From NCBI GenBank assembly GCA_003561835.1, contig PWVN01000050.1, forward strand, positions 1-15,130: DNA of 15,130 bases, given 5' to 3'. Both the position numbers and the translations under genes were made by a program. Shown piece by piece: positions 1-7,089 of this stretch (positions are counted from its first letter, which is position 1; every line of letters begins with the position of its first letter). Under the pieces are notes generated by a model. The model saw only the letters and a program-made list of their open reading frames with translations, had not been told where the DNA came from and made no database searches. Source of the stretch: Syntrophomonadaceae bacterium (GTDB lineage Bacteria; Bacillota; Dethiobacteria; PWVN01).

Positions 1-555
1 CTACTGTTCCATCTGCTTGGCCAAAAAACCCGCCGCTGTCTCCACCAGTTTTAACTCCAGATCGCCCAGCTGAACATTCTTGTCCCTGGCCCCTATGATG
101 ACGGCCCCGATGGGATCGCCCTCGGAGATGATGGGAGCGATGGCTTCCGAGGCAAACTTCGGCGGCCCCTCATCCTCCGTCTCACGGTAATAGGGATGTT
201 CCGCCGTGTTGTTGATGAGGATGCTTTTTCTGCTTTCCATGACCTTTTCCACCGCGGGACTTAAGGTCTTGTTCAAGAACTCCTTCTTGGGGGCTCCCGA
301 TACGGCGATAATGGTATCCCTGTCGGCGATGCAGGCGATATGGTTCATGGACTCGTGGAGAGAATCGGCATACTCCTGGGCGAAGTCTCCCAGTTCCCCG
401 ATGGGAGAATACTTCTTGAGTATCACTTCTCCGTCCCGGTCCACAAATATTTCCAGGGGATCGCCTTCCCTTATTCTAAGAGTCCGCCGTATTTCCTTGG
501 GAATGACCACTCGTCCCAAATCATCGATTCTGCGTACAATGCCCGTTGCTTTCAC
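1..555 (-). CDS. spoVT: Stage V sporulation protein T, AbrB-family regulator
   Basis: SpoVT is a DNA-binding regulator that tunes sigma-G-dependent transcription in the forespore. The 184-residue product fits the family (about 178 residues in B. subtilis). Residues 1-50 form the AbrB swapped-hairpin domain (ATGIVRRIDDLGRVVIPKE, then EIRRTLRIREGDPLEIFVD), nearly identical to Bacillus SpoVT. The rest is a GAF-like domain ending in ETAAGFLAKQMEQ, the usual family C-terminus. I chose the GTG at 553-555 because it gives the conserved V/M-KATG start and lies 6 nt after AAGGAGGGG. An in-frame TTG at 577-579 would add eight non-conserved residues and lacks that spacing. The stop is TAG at 1-3. A sigma-G-like promoter lies just upstream. 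The gene follows mfd and a foldase gene, close to the Bacillus order. Confidence 0.97.
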   Translation of the reverse strand: MKATGIVRRIDDLGRVVIPKEIRRTLRIREGDPLEIFVDRDGEVILKKYSPIGELGDFAQEYADSLHESMNHIACIADRDTIIAVSGAPKKEFLNKTLSPAVEKVMESRKSILINNTAEHPYYRETEDEGPPKFASEAIAPIISEGDPIGAVIIGARDKNVQLGDLELKLVETAAGFLAKQMEQ

Positions 556-561
556 TTGATT

Positions 562-570
562 CCCCTCCTT
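562..570 (-). promoter_or_regulatory. Ribosome binding site fixing the spoVT start
   Basis: AAGGAGGGG on the minus strand lies 6 nt before the GTG at 553-555. It selects this GTG over the upstream in-frame TTG at 577-579. Confidence 0.85.
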
Positions 571-605
571 TTTCTGCAAACAACAGCATTTCCAACCTCT
601 GCTCC

Positions 606-636
606 TAGTATATATCCCAAAGGGGGGTTTTATTCA
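606..636 (-). promoter_or_regulatory. Sigma-G-like promoter of spoVT
   Basis: On the minus strand TGAATA (631-636) is followed after 18 nt by TATACTA (606-612). The sigma-G consensus is about TGAATA, 17-18 nt, CATACTA, so 12 of 13 positions match. Transcription would start near 600, about 45 nt before the GTG. Bacillus spoVT is known to be sigma-G dependent, which agrees with this site. Confidence 0.75.
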
Positions 637-659
637 AAATCAGGTTCTTTTTTACCCGC

Positions 660-1598
660 CTAGATGAAAAATTCTATTTCCGCCTTCGTCCAGAGGTCAT
701 TGAAGAAGTCGTCGATCATCATCTGTTCCCTCTCAAAGCGCAGGCCCTCTTTTTCCTCTTCAAAAACCTTGGTGTAACCCTCTTCCCGTTCCGTAACCAG
801 GATGATGTGCCAGCCGAACCGGGTCTTAACCGGCTCGCTGACTTCCCCCACCGCCAGGCCGAAGGCAGCCGCCCTGAAGTCCGCATCCCAGTTGGGATCG
901 TTTTCATACATTTTGCCCAGGCCCCCGCCGCTGTTTTTCCCCGATGGGCATTCGGAAAGCTTTGCCACCACCGAGAAATCCTCCCCCCCGTCCAGCCTTT
1001 CCAGGGCTGCCAGGGCTTCATCCTTTTCCCCCTCGGGGAAGAGGATATGATAAACCACCACGGAGCTGGCCACTTCAAGCAGGCCGTTCTCTTCGGCATA
1101 TTTTTGCAGCTCTTCATCCGTCAAATCCTTCAGCACGTGGTCGAAGAGGGTATTGGCGGCTACCTCCCCGAAGAGAAGTCCCTTGATGGCCCCCGCTTCC
1201 AGGTTCAACTCCTGGAGGCGCTCGTTCAGTTCTTCCTCGTCCCGGTACAGCTCGTCCAGCAGCTGGCCCCGGAAGGTTTGGTAAACTTCTTCCAGCTCTT
1301 CCGGGTCTACGGCCAGTTCCAGGCTCTCCAGTTCCATGGCGATGAGGGCATTGTCCACCAGCATTTTCAGGAAGGTGTCCTCGAAGTACTCCGTGAAGCC
1401 GTCATCTTCCAGCATGGCATCCACATCGGGAGTTACCAGCCGCACCATCTTCAGGACATCGTCAAGTTGACTGCGGGTAATATCCTGCCCGTTCACCGTG
1501 GCCAGGACTTCTTCCTTTTCAGTGCAGGCCGTCACCAGCAGGGCAGCCAGGATCAGGCTCAGCAACAAGATTGTCAAGGTTATCCGGTTCTTTCTCAT
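660..1598 (-). CDS. PpiC-type peptidyl-prolyl isomerase lipoprotein (PrsA/SurA-like foldase)
   Basis: This is a predicted extracytoplasmic folding factor of 312 residues. Residues 1-24 form a lipoprotein signal peptide: basic MRKNR, a hydrophobic stretch, then the lipobox LVTAC with the lipid-bearing Cys at 25. Residues about 30-170 resemble a SurA/trigger-factor-like chaperone region, starting with the typical ATVNGQDITRSQLDD. Residues about 178-270 are a PpiC parvulin domain (VVYHILFPEG, GGEDFSVVAKLSECPSG, GGGLGKM, AAFGLAVGEVSEPVKTRFGWHII). The ATG at 1596-1598 is preceded by a purine-rich GAAAGGGGTGGG site. The gene lies 50 nt after the mfd stop and is probably cotranscribed with it, upstream of the spoVT promoter. 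Whether it acts in vegetative secretion or in spore assembly cannot be told from the sequence. Confidence 0.9.
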   Translation of the reverse strand: MRKNRITLTILLLSLILAALLVTACTEKEEVLATVNGQDITRSQLDDVLKMVRLVTPDVDAMLEDDGFTEYFEDTFLKMLVDNALIAMELESLELAVDPEELEEVYQTFRGQLLDELYRDEEELNERLQELNLEAGAIKGLLFGEVAANTLFDHVLKDLTDEELQKYAEENGLLEVASSVVVYHILFPEGEKDEALAALERLDGGEDFSVVAKLSECPSGKNSGGGLGKMYENDPNWDADFRAAAFGLAVGEVSEPVKTRFGWHIILVTEREEGYTKVFEEEKEGLRFEREQMMIDDFFNDLWTKAEIEFFI

Positions 1599-1648
1599 GA
1601 AATCATCCCACCCCTTTCCGGCATAAAACCATTATAACGGAGTATATA

Positions 1649-4600
1649 CTAGTTCGCAAGGACTTTTATATCACCTAATAATTCCAGAAGGAAATCCAGG
1701 AAGGGGCCTTCCTCCATTCCCTGGCGCACCACTTTGAAGACGATGCTCCGGCCGAAGGAAACCCGGACCCGGCCCTGGGAGGCCCGGGCCAGCTTCCAGA
1801 GGCCGTCGCCGTCAAACCGGTGCTGCAGGGCAAAAACCAGCCGCACCAGGCCTCCTTCCTCGCTGAGGGACTCCATGCCCAGTTCCAGGGCCAGCTGCTT
1901 CAACCTGGCGACTTTCAGGAGGTTTTCCACCGGCGATGGCAGGGGCCCGTAGCGGTCCCGCATTTCTCCCCCCACATCCTTAAGGTCCCCCTCATCCTCG
2001 GCCTGGGATATCTTTTGATACAGTTCAATCTTTTGTTCCTGGTCCGGTACGTAAGAAGCGGGGATATAGGCGTTTACGCTGAGTTCCACCCGGATATCCG
2101 GGCCCTTTTCCGCCTTCTCCTCACCTTTGAGGGCCCGGACGGAGCTTTCCAGGAGCTGGCAGTAGAGGTCAAAGCCCACTGCCGCCATAAACCCGTGCTG
2201 CTCGGGCCCCAGAATATTGCCGGCTCCCCGGATCTCCAGGTCCCGCAGGGCGATCTTCAGTCCGGAGCCCAGCTCCGTAAATTCCCGGATGGCCTGGAGG
2301 CGCTTCTCCGCCACCTCCGTCAGGACCCGGTCCTTCTGGTAGGTGAGGTAGCAGTAGGCCACCCGGTTGGAGCGGCCCACCCGCCCCCGCAGCTGGTAGA
2401 GCTGGGCCAGCCCCAGCTTATCCGCATCGTAGATGATCATGGTATTGACATTGGGAAGGTCCAGTCCCGCTTCCACGATGGTGGTGCTCACCAGGAGGTC
2501 ATACTTCCTGTTGAGGAAATCATACATGACCTTCTCCAGGCGGCTTTCGGGCATCTGGCCGTGCCCCAGGCCGATGCGGATATCCGGCAGCAGGGTCTTC
2601 AGATGTTCCACCCAGGCGTCGATGTTTTGCACCCGGTTGTAGACGAAGTACACCTGGCCGCCCCGGCTGACCTCCCGCAGGACGGCTTCCCGAAAGAGAA
2701 AATCGCTGTACTCCACCACGTAGGTCTGGATGGGGTAGCGGTCCTCCGGCGGAGTCTCAATGACGCTCAAATCCCGGGCCCCGGCCAGGGACATGTGGAG
2801 GGTGCGGGGGATGGGGGTGGCCGTCAGGGTCAGGACATCCACATTTTTTTTGAGCATTTTCAGTTTTTCCTTGTGCTTGACGCCAAACCGCTGTTCCTCG
2901 TCGACGATGAGGACGCCCAGATCTTTGAAGTGCACGTCCCCGGAAAGGAGCCGGTGGGTGCCGATGACCAGGTCCACCCGCCCGGTGCGGATCTTCTTCA
3001 GGGTCTCCCGCTGTTCCCTGGGGCTGCGGAAGCGGCTTAAAACATCCACCGACACCGGATAGCCCTCGAACCTCTCCTGAAAGGTGCGGAAATGCTGCTG
3101 GGCCAGGATGGTGGTGGGAACCAGGAAGGCTGCCTGCTTGCCGTCCAGGATGGCCTTGAAGGCCCCCCGAAGGGCCACTTCCGTCTTGCCGAACCCCACA
3201 TCCCCGCAGATCAGGCGGTCCATGGGGCGGCCATCTTCCATATCCTTCTTCACATCGGCCACTGCCCTCAACTGGTCCCTGGTTTCCTGATAGGGGAACC
3301 GGTCCTCAAACTCCTGCTGCCAGGCCTGGTCCGGGGAAAAGGCAAAACCCCGGGCTGCCTCCCGTTCCGAGTAAAGGCCCAGAAGTTCCCGGGCCAGTTC
3401 TGCCACCGATTCCCGTACCCGGGCCTTTACCCGGTTCCAGTCCTGGCCTCCCAAACTGGAGAGCCGGGGGCTCTTGCCTTCCACGCCGATGTACTTGCGG
3501 ATGCTGTCGATCTGATCCGTGGGGATGAAGAGTTTATCCGTCCCGCTGTATTTGATAAAGAGGTAATCCCTGTGGACTCCTCCGATATTAAGGGTGCGGA
3601 TCCCCTGATAGCTGCCAATACCGTGCTGTTCGTGAACCACATAGTCCCCGATTTTTAACTCCCGGTAGTCGGCCACCCTCAGGGCTTCTTTGCGCTTCTG
3701 CTTTGCCCGGACCCTCCGCTGCCTTTTCAAGACTTCCCGTTCCGTCACTACCACCAGCTTCGCTGCGGGCAGCAGGAAACCGTTGGCACAGAAAGAAGAG
3801 GTAATAGCGGGCTTCGCCGGGGGCAGGTCCCTTAAATCCCGGATTTCCTTCAGCAGCAGGGGAGCCAGCCCCTGTTCCTCCAGAAAGGTCCGGATACCCT
3901 CCGCCTCCCCGACCCGGCTGAAGGCCAGGAGGATCCGGTGGCCGTTTTTGGCCCATTCCCTGATTTCCCCCAGAAAGAGCTTAAAATCCCCCTGGTACCG
4001 GGGTAGGGTCCGGGTATCCAGGCTCAGGGTCCGGGTGGTTTCCAGATGGGCGAAGTTCCTGGAAAAGAGGGAGAAGGCCGTCAGGTCCCCCCTGTACCCC
4101 CTCAGGAGCTCCGGGAAGGTAAAGTAATATTGGGTCTGGGTGGGCAAAAGGTCTCCCTGCAGTATGAGGGAGGCTTCCATGTTCTTAAGCTGCTGCCATA
4201 ATTCTGCAAAGGTTTCCTCCAGACGCAGGGGCTCATCCAGGATGACGCTGCCGCCTTCCGGCAGGTAGTCGAAGAGGGATGCCCCTTTGGCGTAAAAAAA
4301 GGAAAAGTACTGCTCCACCCCGGGGAAGGGCCCTTCTTCCCGGAGTCTCCTGAGAAAATTCCCGCTTCGCTCCAAAACCCTTTCCGCCCCCGGGAGGTTG
4401 CCCTCCTTCTGGAAAGCCTCCGCCGTTTTCCGGGCCTCTGCCATGATCCTTTCCTCCCCCTCCCGGAACAGGGTGGAGGTAAGGAAGAACTCCCCGGCGG
4501 GGATGATGACGGCCCCTTCCGCTTGGGCCCGGGATCGCTGGGTCGCCGGGTCAAAGAAGCGCAGGGAATCGATGTCGTCGTCAAAGAACTCCACCCTGAG

Positions 4601-5161
4601 AGGCCAGTCCTCCCCGGGGGAGTATACATCCAGGATTCCTCCCTTGAGGCTGAAGTGCCCCCGGTCCTCCACCAGGGATACCCGGCGGTACCCCATATCC
4701 ACCAGTTTCTCCGGCAGGGCTGTCACGTCCAGGGTTTCTCCTTTTATCAGGTGCAAGGCCCGACCCTTCCACAGGGCCGGAGGCAGCAGCCGGGGCAGCA
4801 GGGCCTGGAGGGGGGCTATGAGGAGTTTTTTCTCGCCGCTGGCCAGCTTGTAGAGGAGGCTTAACCGGGCCTCGGAGATTTCATAGCTGCGGCTCAGCAT
4901 TTCCGAAAAATACAGCAGGTTTTCCCCGGGAAAGAGTTCCACTTCCCCGGGAAAGAGGGGTGCCAGGTCGGCATAAGCCCCCTCGGCCCGGGTATTGTCC
5001 GCCGTTACGATGATGCAGGAATGGGGGAGCCGGGAGTAGAGGGAGGCCATAACCAGGTGTTTGCAGGAGCCTTCCACCCCTGTCAAAAGACAGCGGTCCC
5101 GGGAGGCCAGCACCTCCTTCACCTGGGGCAGTTCGCAAATTTCGGGCAGCAGAAATCGCAA
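1649..5161 (-). CDS. mfd: Transcription-repair coupling factor Mfd
   Basis: Mfd displaces RNA polymerase stalled at DNA lesions and recruits UvrA for nucleotide excision repair. The product has 1170 residues, as expected. The N-terminal UvrB-like region (about 1-330) carries a degenerate nucleotide loop (TGVEGSCKHL), which is normal for Mfd. The RNA-polymerase-interaction domain is at about 503-562 (IGDYVVHEQHGIGSYQG, TDKLFIPTDQID). The RecG-like translocase has Walker A GDVGFGKT at 653-660, DEEQ at 754-757, TATPIPRT at 780-787, TTIVEAGLDLPNVN, and motif VI QLRGRVGRS at 923-931. The C-terminal TRCF domain begins near 1020. I chose TTG at 5159-5161 because it lies 9 nt after AAGGAGGA. The longer frame from a TTG at 5213-5215 would put this site inside the gene and adds a non-conserved segment. 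Confidence 0.97.
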   Translation of the reverse strand: MRFLLPEICELPQVKEVLASRDRCLLTGVEGSCKHLVMASLYSRLPHSCIIVTADNTRAEGAYADLAPLFPGEVELFPGENLLYFSEMLSRSYEISEARLSLLYKLASGEKKLLIAPLQALLPRLLPPALWKGRALHLIKGETLDVTALPEKLVDMGYRRVSLVEDRGHFSLKGGILDVYSPGEDWPLRVEFFDDDIDSLRFFDPATQRSRAQAEGAVIIPAGEFFLTSTLFREGEERIMAEARKTAEAFQKEGNLPGAERVLERSGNFLRRLREEGPFPGVEQYFSFFYAKGASLFDYLPEGGSVILDEPLRLEETFAELWQQLKNMEASLILQGDLLPTQTQYYFTFPELLRGYRGDLTAFSLFSRNFAHLETTRTLSLDTRTLPRYQGDFKLFLGEIREWAKNGHRILLAFSRVGEAEGIRTFLEEQGLAPLLLKEIRDLRDLPPAKPAITSSFCANGFLLPAAKLVVVTEREVLKRQRRVRAKQKRKEALRVADYRELKIGDYVVHEQHGIGSYQGIRTLNIGGVHRDYLFIKYSGTDKLFIPTDQIDSIRKYIGVEGKSPRLSSLGGQDWNRVKARVRESVAELARELLGLYSEREAARGFAFSPDQAWQQEFEDRFPYQETRDQLRAVADVKKDMEDGRPMDRLICGDVGFGKTEVALRGAFKAILDGKQAAFLVPTTILAQQHFRTFQERFEGYPVSVDVLSRFRSPREQRETLKKIRTGRVDLVIGTHRLLSGDVHFKDLGVLIVDEEQRFGVKHKEKLKMLKKNVDVLTLTATPIPRTLHMSLAGARDLSVIETPPEDRYPIQTYVVEYSDFLFREAVLREVSRGGQVYFVYNRVQNIDAWVEHLKTLLPDIRIGLGHGQMPESRLEKVMYDFLNRKYDLLVSTTIVEAGLDLPNVNTMIIYDADKLGLAQLYQLRGRVGRSNRVAYCYLTYQKDRVLTEVAEKRLQAIREFTELGSGLKIALRDLEIRGAGNILGPEQHGFMAAVGFDLYCQLLESSVRALKGEEKAEKGPDIRVELSVNAYIPASYVPDQEQKIELYQKISQAEDEGDLKDVGGEMRDRYGPLPSPVENLLKVARLKQLALELGMESLSEEGGLVRLVFALQHRFDGDGLWKLARASQGRVRVSFGRSIVFKVVRQGMEEGPFLDFLLELLGDIKVLAN

Positions 5162-5170
5162 AATTAAACA

Positions 5171-5178
5171 TCCTCCTT
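5171..5178 (-). promoter_or_regulatory. Ribosome binding site fixing a TTG start for mfd
   Basis: AAGGAGGA on the minus strand lies 9 nt before TTG at 5159-5161. No ATG or GTG lies at a usable distance, so mfd most likely starts at this rare codon. Confidence 0.7.
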
Positions 5179-5248
5179 GAACATGGAAAAAAACCCTGGT
5201 TATAATGCAGCCCAAGGCTTGTTTCGGGCCAAAAGCACTGCAAAAACC

Positions 5249-5455
5249 CTAATGCCGGTAAGGATAGGCAGGCGGAGTCAGGGTTTCCTCTTCAAAGGCC
5301 TCCCTCCCGCATTGGGGGCAGAGCCGGGCAAACAGCCCGGCGGAAGCATCTTCCAACATTATACCTTCAGGGGAATCCGCCGTCAACGTTTCCGGAGAGG
5401 CTTCCCCTCCCGGGCCCCCAAAGCTTCTCCGGCACAGTTCGCATACCCTTTTCAT
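5249..5455 (-). CDS. Small double-CXXC protein, possible Fin (anti-sigma-F) homologue
   Basis: This 68-residue protein has two zinc-ribbon-like pairs, C5-x-x-C8 (VCELC) and C46-x-x-C49 (LCPQC), joined by an acidic, Gly/Ser-rich middle. Fin (YabK) of B. subtilis, a forespore inhibitor of sigma-F RNA polymerase, is a 76-residue protein with two CXXC pairs. It is encoded at this same position between pth and mfd. Size, cysteine layout and position support a Fin-like role. However, I do not see the usual Fin middle segment (the LGF...L region with an ER motif), so homology is not proven by eye. ATG at 5453-5455 follows GAAGGAG by 5 nt. The start also overlaps, as ATGA, the end of an upstream remnant reading frame. 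Alternatively it is an unrelated small zinc-binding protein. Confidence 0.55.
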   Translation of the reverse strand: MKRVCELCRRSFGGPGGEASPETLTADSPEGIMLEDASAGLFARLCPQCGREAFEEETLTPPAYPYRH

Positions 5456-5654
5456 GGGTTCTCCTTCCCTCCCCGGTAAATGATCAGGGGGATACTCAGG
5501 TTCAAGAAGCAGTGGACTGCTGCCGCCGCCATGACCCCATACCCCAGGGAGCCGGTCAAATTGTAGATAACTGGATCAGGCCGCCGAAGGCCAGATGGCC
5601 GGCGGCGGACAGCAGGGGAGCCAGTTCTATATATTATGTGAAATTTACCCTGAC
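5452..5654 (-). pseudogene. Remnant of a small membrane-protein gene
   Basis: Two neighbouring minus-strand frames read like one short hydrophobic protein. From about 5633 one frame encodes YIELAPLLSAAGHLAFGGLI before a TGA. A second frame picks up near 5560 with IYNLTGSLGYGV, then MAAAAVHCFLNLSIPLIIYR, and ends KENP at TGA 5452-5454. A GGAGG at 5661-5665 precedes a possible lost start codon (GTC, 5652-5654). An in-frame TAA lies at 5634-5636. The final TGA overlaps the ATG of the next gene as ATGA, the pattern of a translationally coupled operon gene. I infer a decayed two-helix membrane protein broken by at least one stop and a frameshift. The family is not recognised, and chance open frames remain possible. 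Confidence 0.35.
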
Positions 5655-5711
5655 GTTATACCTCCAGCCCTTGCAAAGGTTATGTGAAAATGCACAAAAC
5701 CCTGAGATGAG

Positions 5712-5724
5712 CCCCCAAAGGGGG
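5712..5724 (-). terminator. Weak hairpin after pth
   Basis: CCCCC-TTT-GGGGG on the minus strand lies 9 nt after the pth stop codon. The loop is only three bases, and the next T-run (TTTT) comes about 12 nt later, so it is a poor intrinsic terminator. It may instead be a pausing or mRNA-stabilising hairpin. Confidence 0.25.
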
Positions 5725-5733
5725 TTCTTGGTC

Positions 5734-6300
5734 CTAGTTGTAGCGGTTCATGGCGTCCAGAATCCCAAAGCGGATGAAGTGGAGGGCGGCATCCACCGCC
5801 CGGGGCAGGGCCTGTGCCATGACTTCCTCTTCCCCGGCGGAGAAGGGGGCAAGGACGTGGTCCGCTGCCGGGTTCTCCGCATCCAGGGGAAGGGGACGAC
5901 CGATACCGATGCGCAAGCGGTTAAAATCTTCCGATTTCAAGTGATAGATCAGGGATTTCACCCCTTTGTGGCCGCCGCTGCCCCCCCGGGCCTTCAACCT
6001 CAACTTTCCCGGGGGCAGGTCCAGGTCATCGTGAATGACCAGGATTTCTTCCGGTGAAATCTTGTACATTCCGGCCAGGCCGGCAACAGCCACCCCGGAA
6101 CGGTTCATGAAGGTCAAGGGTTTGGCCAGGACCACCCCGGTGCCCTGGTAAACCCCTGAACCCATCAGGGACTGGTGCTTCAAATTTCGCAGGGGTATTT
6201 TCAACGCCTTGGCCAGGCTGTCGATGGTCCAAAACCCCACGTTATGCCGGGTCCATGCATACTGGTACCCCGGATTCCCCAGGCCCACAAGGAGAAGCAT
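5734..6300 (-). CDS. pth: Peptidyl-tRNA hydrolase
   Basis: Pth releases peptides from peptidyl-tRNA that drops off ribosomes and recycles the tRNA; it is essential and cytoplasmic. The 188-residue product has the typical start LLLVGLGNPG, the catalytic His at 19 (TRHNVGF), the FMNRSG motif with Asn 66, HDDLDLPPGKLRL with Asp 91/92, and GGSGGHKGVKS. These match the family in order and spacing. I chose ATG at 6298-6300 because it lies 7 nt after AGGAGG (6308-6313). The frame could extend two codons to a TTG at 6304-6306, but that would touch the binding site. The Bacillus equivalent is spoVC. The gene lies just after the L25 terminator, so its transcription depends on read-through or on a promoter I did not see. 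Confidence 0.97.
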   Translation of the reverse strand: MLLLVGLGNPGYQYAWTRHNVGFWTIDSLAKALKIPLRNLKHQSLMGSGVYQGTGVVLAKPLTFMNRSGVAVAGLAGMYKISPEEILVIHDDLDLPPGKLRLKARGGSGGHKGVKSLIYHLKSEDFNRLRIGIGRPLPLDAENPAADHVLAPFSAGEEEVMAQALPRAVDAALHFIRFGILDAMNRYN

Positions 6301-6307
6301 GCCCAAA

Positions 6308-6313
6308 CCTCCT
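6308..6313 (-). promoter_or_regulatory. Ribosome binding site fixing the pth start
   Basis: AGGAGG on the minus strand lies 7 nt before ATG 6298-6300. It rules out the TTG two codons upstream, which would be only 1 nt away. Confidence 0.85.
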
Positions 6314-6317
6314 GACG

Positions 6318-6349
6318 AAAAAAGAGACCCCCTTTGGAGGGGTGCTCTC
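6318..6349 (-). terminator. Rho-independent terminator after the L25 gene
   Basis: On the minus strand, GAGA(GC)ACCCCT pairs with AGGGG(G)TCTC across a CCAA loop (6324-6349), followed directly by six T residues (6318-6323). It lies 5 nt after the L25 stop codon and before pth. Confidence 0.85.
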
Positions 6350-6354
6350 CGGTA

Positions 6355-7008
6355 TTACTCCTCTTCCGCCCCTTCCCCGGCGGACTCGGGTGCTGCTTCT
6401 TCTCCCTCTTCTCCGGTTTCCACTTCTTCTTCTTCCAATTCTTCCTCCAGCCTGGGCGCCAGGACGCTGAAGATCAATTCATCCGGGTCGCTCAGAACTT
6501 CAATGCCGGGAGAAAACTCGATATCCTTCACCGAAAGGCTGTCCCCCACCTTCAGTTCGCTGACATCCACGGAAACATTTTCGGGAATTTCCGTGGGCAG
6601 GGAAAGGAGGGTGATTTCCCGGAGCTGGATCTGGGGGATGCCCCCCTCTTGGACGCCCCGGGGCTCGCCGGTAATCACCAGGGGCACGTTGACTTCCAGC
6701 TTGTCCTTCAGGGACACCCGGATAAAATCCACATGGGTGAAGAGGTCTTTCCTCATGATATCCCGCTTCAGCTCTTTGATCATGACGGTTTCCTTTGTGC
6801 TGTCGGCGATATCCAGTTCCAGCAAAATATTGTATCCCGCCGAAGTGCTGACGGCCTGGAGAAGGGCGGAGCGGTCCAGCTGCAGGGGAATCACGTCACC
6901 CTGCATGCCGTAGACGATTCCGGGCACCTTGCCCGCACCCCGCAGCCTCCTGTTGTGACCCTTGCCCGTCAACGTTCGCACTTCTGCCTTGAGGGCCTGT
7001 CGTTCCAT
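6355..7008 (-). CDS. rplY: 50S ribosomal protein L25 / general stress protein Ctc
   Basis: This is a two-domain bacterial L25 of the TL5/Ctc type, which binds 5S rRNA in the large subunit. The product has 217 residues. The 5S-binding beta-barrel domain is about residues 1-93 (LKAEVRTLTGKGHNRRLRGAGKVPGIVYG). The C-terminal domain runs from about 95 to 185 (HVDFIRVSLKDKLEVNVPL, GVQEGGIPQIQLREI). The last 30 residues are an acidic tail rich in Glu, common in clostridial members. ATG at 7006-7008 follows AGGAGG by about 8 nt. The gene has its own strong sigma-A-like promoter upstream and a strong terminator downstream, so it can be made as a single-gene transcript. In B. subtilis ctc is known for sigma-B control; I see no sigma-B-like site here. 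Confidence 0.95.
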   Translation of the reverse strand: MERQALKAEVRTLTGKGHNRRLRGAGKVPGIVYGMQGDVIPLQLDRSALLQAVSTSAGYNILLELDIADSTKETVMIKELKRDIMRKDLFTHVDFIRVSLKDKLEVNVPLVITGEPRGVQEGGIPQIQLREITLLSLPTEIPENVSVDVSELKVGDSLSVKDIEFSPGIEVLSDPDELIFSVLAPRLEEELEEEEVETGEEGEEAAPESAGEGAEEE

Positions 7009-7050
7009 GAACGTTTCCTCCTGTCTGTCTCTTGAATAAAATACTTATGT

Positions 7051-7079
7051 ATTATACCCCACAATATGGCAGGAGTCAA
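7051..7079 (-). promoter_or_regulatory. Near-consensus sigma-A promoter of the L25 gene
   Basis: TTGACT (7074-7079) and TATAAT (7051-7056) on the minus strand are separated by exactly 17 nt. Eleven of twelve consensus positions match. The start point would be near 7044, about 35 nt before the ATG. Confidence 0.85.
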
Positions 7080-7089
7080 ACAGAGGCGT

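Noticed and set aside
807..1637. 276-codon plus-strand frame across the PpiC gene
   Set aside because: It is the complement of a clear foldase gene and has no domain features of its own.
1820..3040. 406-codon open frame on the plus strand inside mfd
   Set aside because: It is antisense to conserved Mfd helicase sequence, its translation is His/Gln/Val-rich without recognisable motifs, and such mirror frames are common in G+C-rich genes.
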